The notes below the pieces were generated by a model. It saw nothing but the letters and a program-made list of their open reading frames with translations, was not told the origin of the DNA and did not search any database. Positions 37,234-37,692 of a stretch of DNA of 37,692 nt are shown in pieces; within the stretch, counting starts at the first letter, position 1, and each line of letters opens with the position of its first letter. Origin of the DNA: 67-14 sp020438345 (GTDB lineage Bacteria > Actinomycetota > Thermoleophilia > Solirubrobacterales > 70-9); the NCBI GenBank assembly GCA_937872475.1, contig CALMSY010000033.1, forward strand, positions 1 to 37,692, written 5' to 3'. Position numbers and translations under genes: made by a program.

Positions 37234-37692
37234 CTACTGGCCGGTCAGTGCCGCCTCGAACGCCCGGAGGGCCTCGTCACTGAACAGGACGAAGGTGACC
37301 TCGATCTCCCCGGCTTCTTCCCGGACGGTCTCAACCGCGATTCGCGCCGCCTCTTCCAGCGGATACCCGAAGATCCCGGTACTGATCGCCGGGAAGGCGA
37401 TCGTCTTCACCTGGTATTCCCGGGCTAGGTCCAGGCTGCTGCGATACGCCTTCGCCAGCAGCTCCGCCTCCGCTCCGCCATGGTTCCCGTAAACAGGGCC
37501 AACCGCATGAATCACCCGGTCGACATTCAAGTTGAAGCCCTTGGTCGCCAAGGCATCACCCACCGCGATCGGCCCTTGGGTTTTCAGCTCCTCCTGCCCC
37601 TCTTCATCCAGCCCGGGACCCGCCGCCTTCGAGATCGCCAACGCCACCCCACCCCCATGCATCAAACGGGAGTTAGCCGCATTGACGATCGC
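37234..37692 (-). CDS. macrodomain protein (5' end beyond window)
   Basis: A macrodomain (Appr-1''-p processing-type) protein; such proteins bind ADP-ribose and may remove it or O-acetyl-ADP-ribose. Visible are AIVNAANSRLMHGGGVALAI (the NAAN and Gly-rich binding loops), RVIHAVGPVYGNHGG, and the phosphate loop AISTGIFGYPLEEAARIAV. It ends FEAALTGQ. The start lies past base 37692. It appears intact in the window and is the full-length relative of the truncated copy at 34.8 kb. The substrate is inferred from family. Confidence 0.9.
   Translation of the reverse strand, partial: AIVNAANSRLMHGGGVALAISKAAGPGLDEEGQEELKTQGPIAVGDALATKGFNLNVDRVIHAVGPVYGNHGGAEAELLAKAYRSSLDLAREYQVKTIAFPAISTGIFGYPLEEAARIAVETVREEAGEIEVTFVLFSDEALRAFEAALTGQ

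Overview
The window is a high-GC, gene-dense stretch of bacterial chromosome. Many starts are GTG or TTG, and neighbouring genes often overlap by 1 to 4 bases. The gene content points to the Actinobacteriota: a GuaB3-type IMP dehydrogenase relative, the CysO/Mec/CysM cysteine pathway, SufS with SufU, and DUF1802. A deep lineage such as Thermoleophilia (Solirubrobacterales) fits best. The phylum is fairly safe; the order is inferred from gene content and codon usage, not proven. No rRNA, tRNA or CRISPR array was seen.

Layout. 1-4.7 kb, minus strand: a run reading HU, pyrF, LysM protein, D-Ala-D-Ala carboxypeptidase, 1-phosphofructokinase-like kinase, guaB3 (cut by the window edge). 4.8-7.0 kb: a small gene pair and a small membrane protein, then rph-rdgB. 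7.0-11.2 kb: a possible GGCT-fold protein, a solitary Flp/TadE-like pilin, and a tightly overlapping operon of a GT4 glycosyltransferase, a repeat-rich coiled-coil protein and a small charged protein. The last two appear to share an unnamed N-terminal module. 11.3-16.1 kb: nadB and hyuB-hyuA (hydantoinase/5-oxoprolinase family). 16.3-19 kb: DUF1802, a degenerate metallopeptidase-like protein and a secreted protein. 19-21.6 kb: a polar amino-acid ABC transporter with a 36-bp perfect palindrome after the binding-protein gene. 21.7-25 kb: a complete sulfur-carrier cysteine pathway (cysM, mec, cysO and an E1 enzyme with an N-terminal rhodanese). 25-28.9 kb: DUF488, htpX, and divergently a histidine kinase, response regulator and acetyltransferase. 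28.9-32.4 kb: an Rrf2 regulator, sufC, sufS and sufU, with a frameshifted mazF between sufS and sufU. 32.4-37.7 kb: an accessory, rearranged region.

The accessory end holds two copies of a macrodomain/MFS gene pair in different states of decay. The left copy has an intact MFS gene, a TDT-family transporter on the opposite strand, and a macrodomain gene missing its 5' third. The right copy has a macrodomain gene open to the window edge and an MFS pseudogene. Between them lie IS3-family remnants and a VapBC toxin-antitoxin pair with a clear operator-like repeat.

The most interesting points are these. The sulfur carrier CysO has three residues after its Gly-Gly, so the adjacent JAMM protease Mec may have to mature it. 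An unrecognised module is shared by two neighbouring proteins in the glycosyltransferase operon. The macrodomain/MFS segment is duplicated and decaying around IS3 and VapBC. pyrF seems to need a non-standard CTG (or ATT) start overlapping the HU stop.
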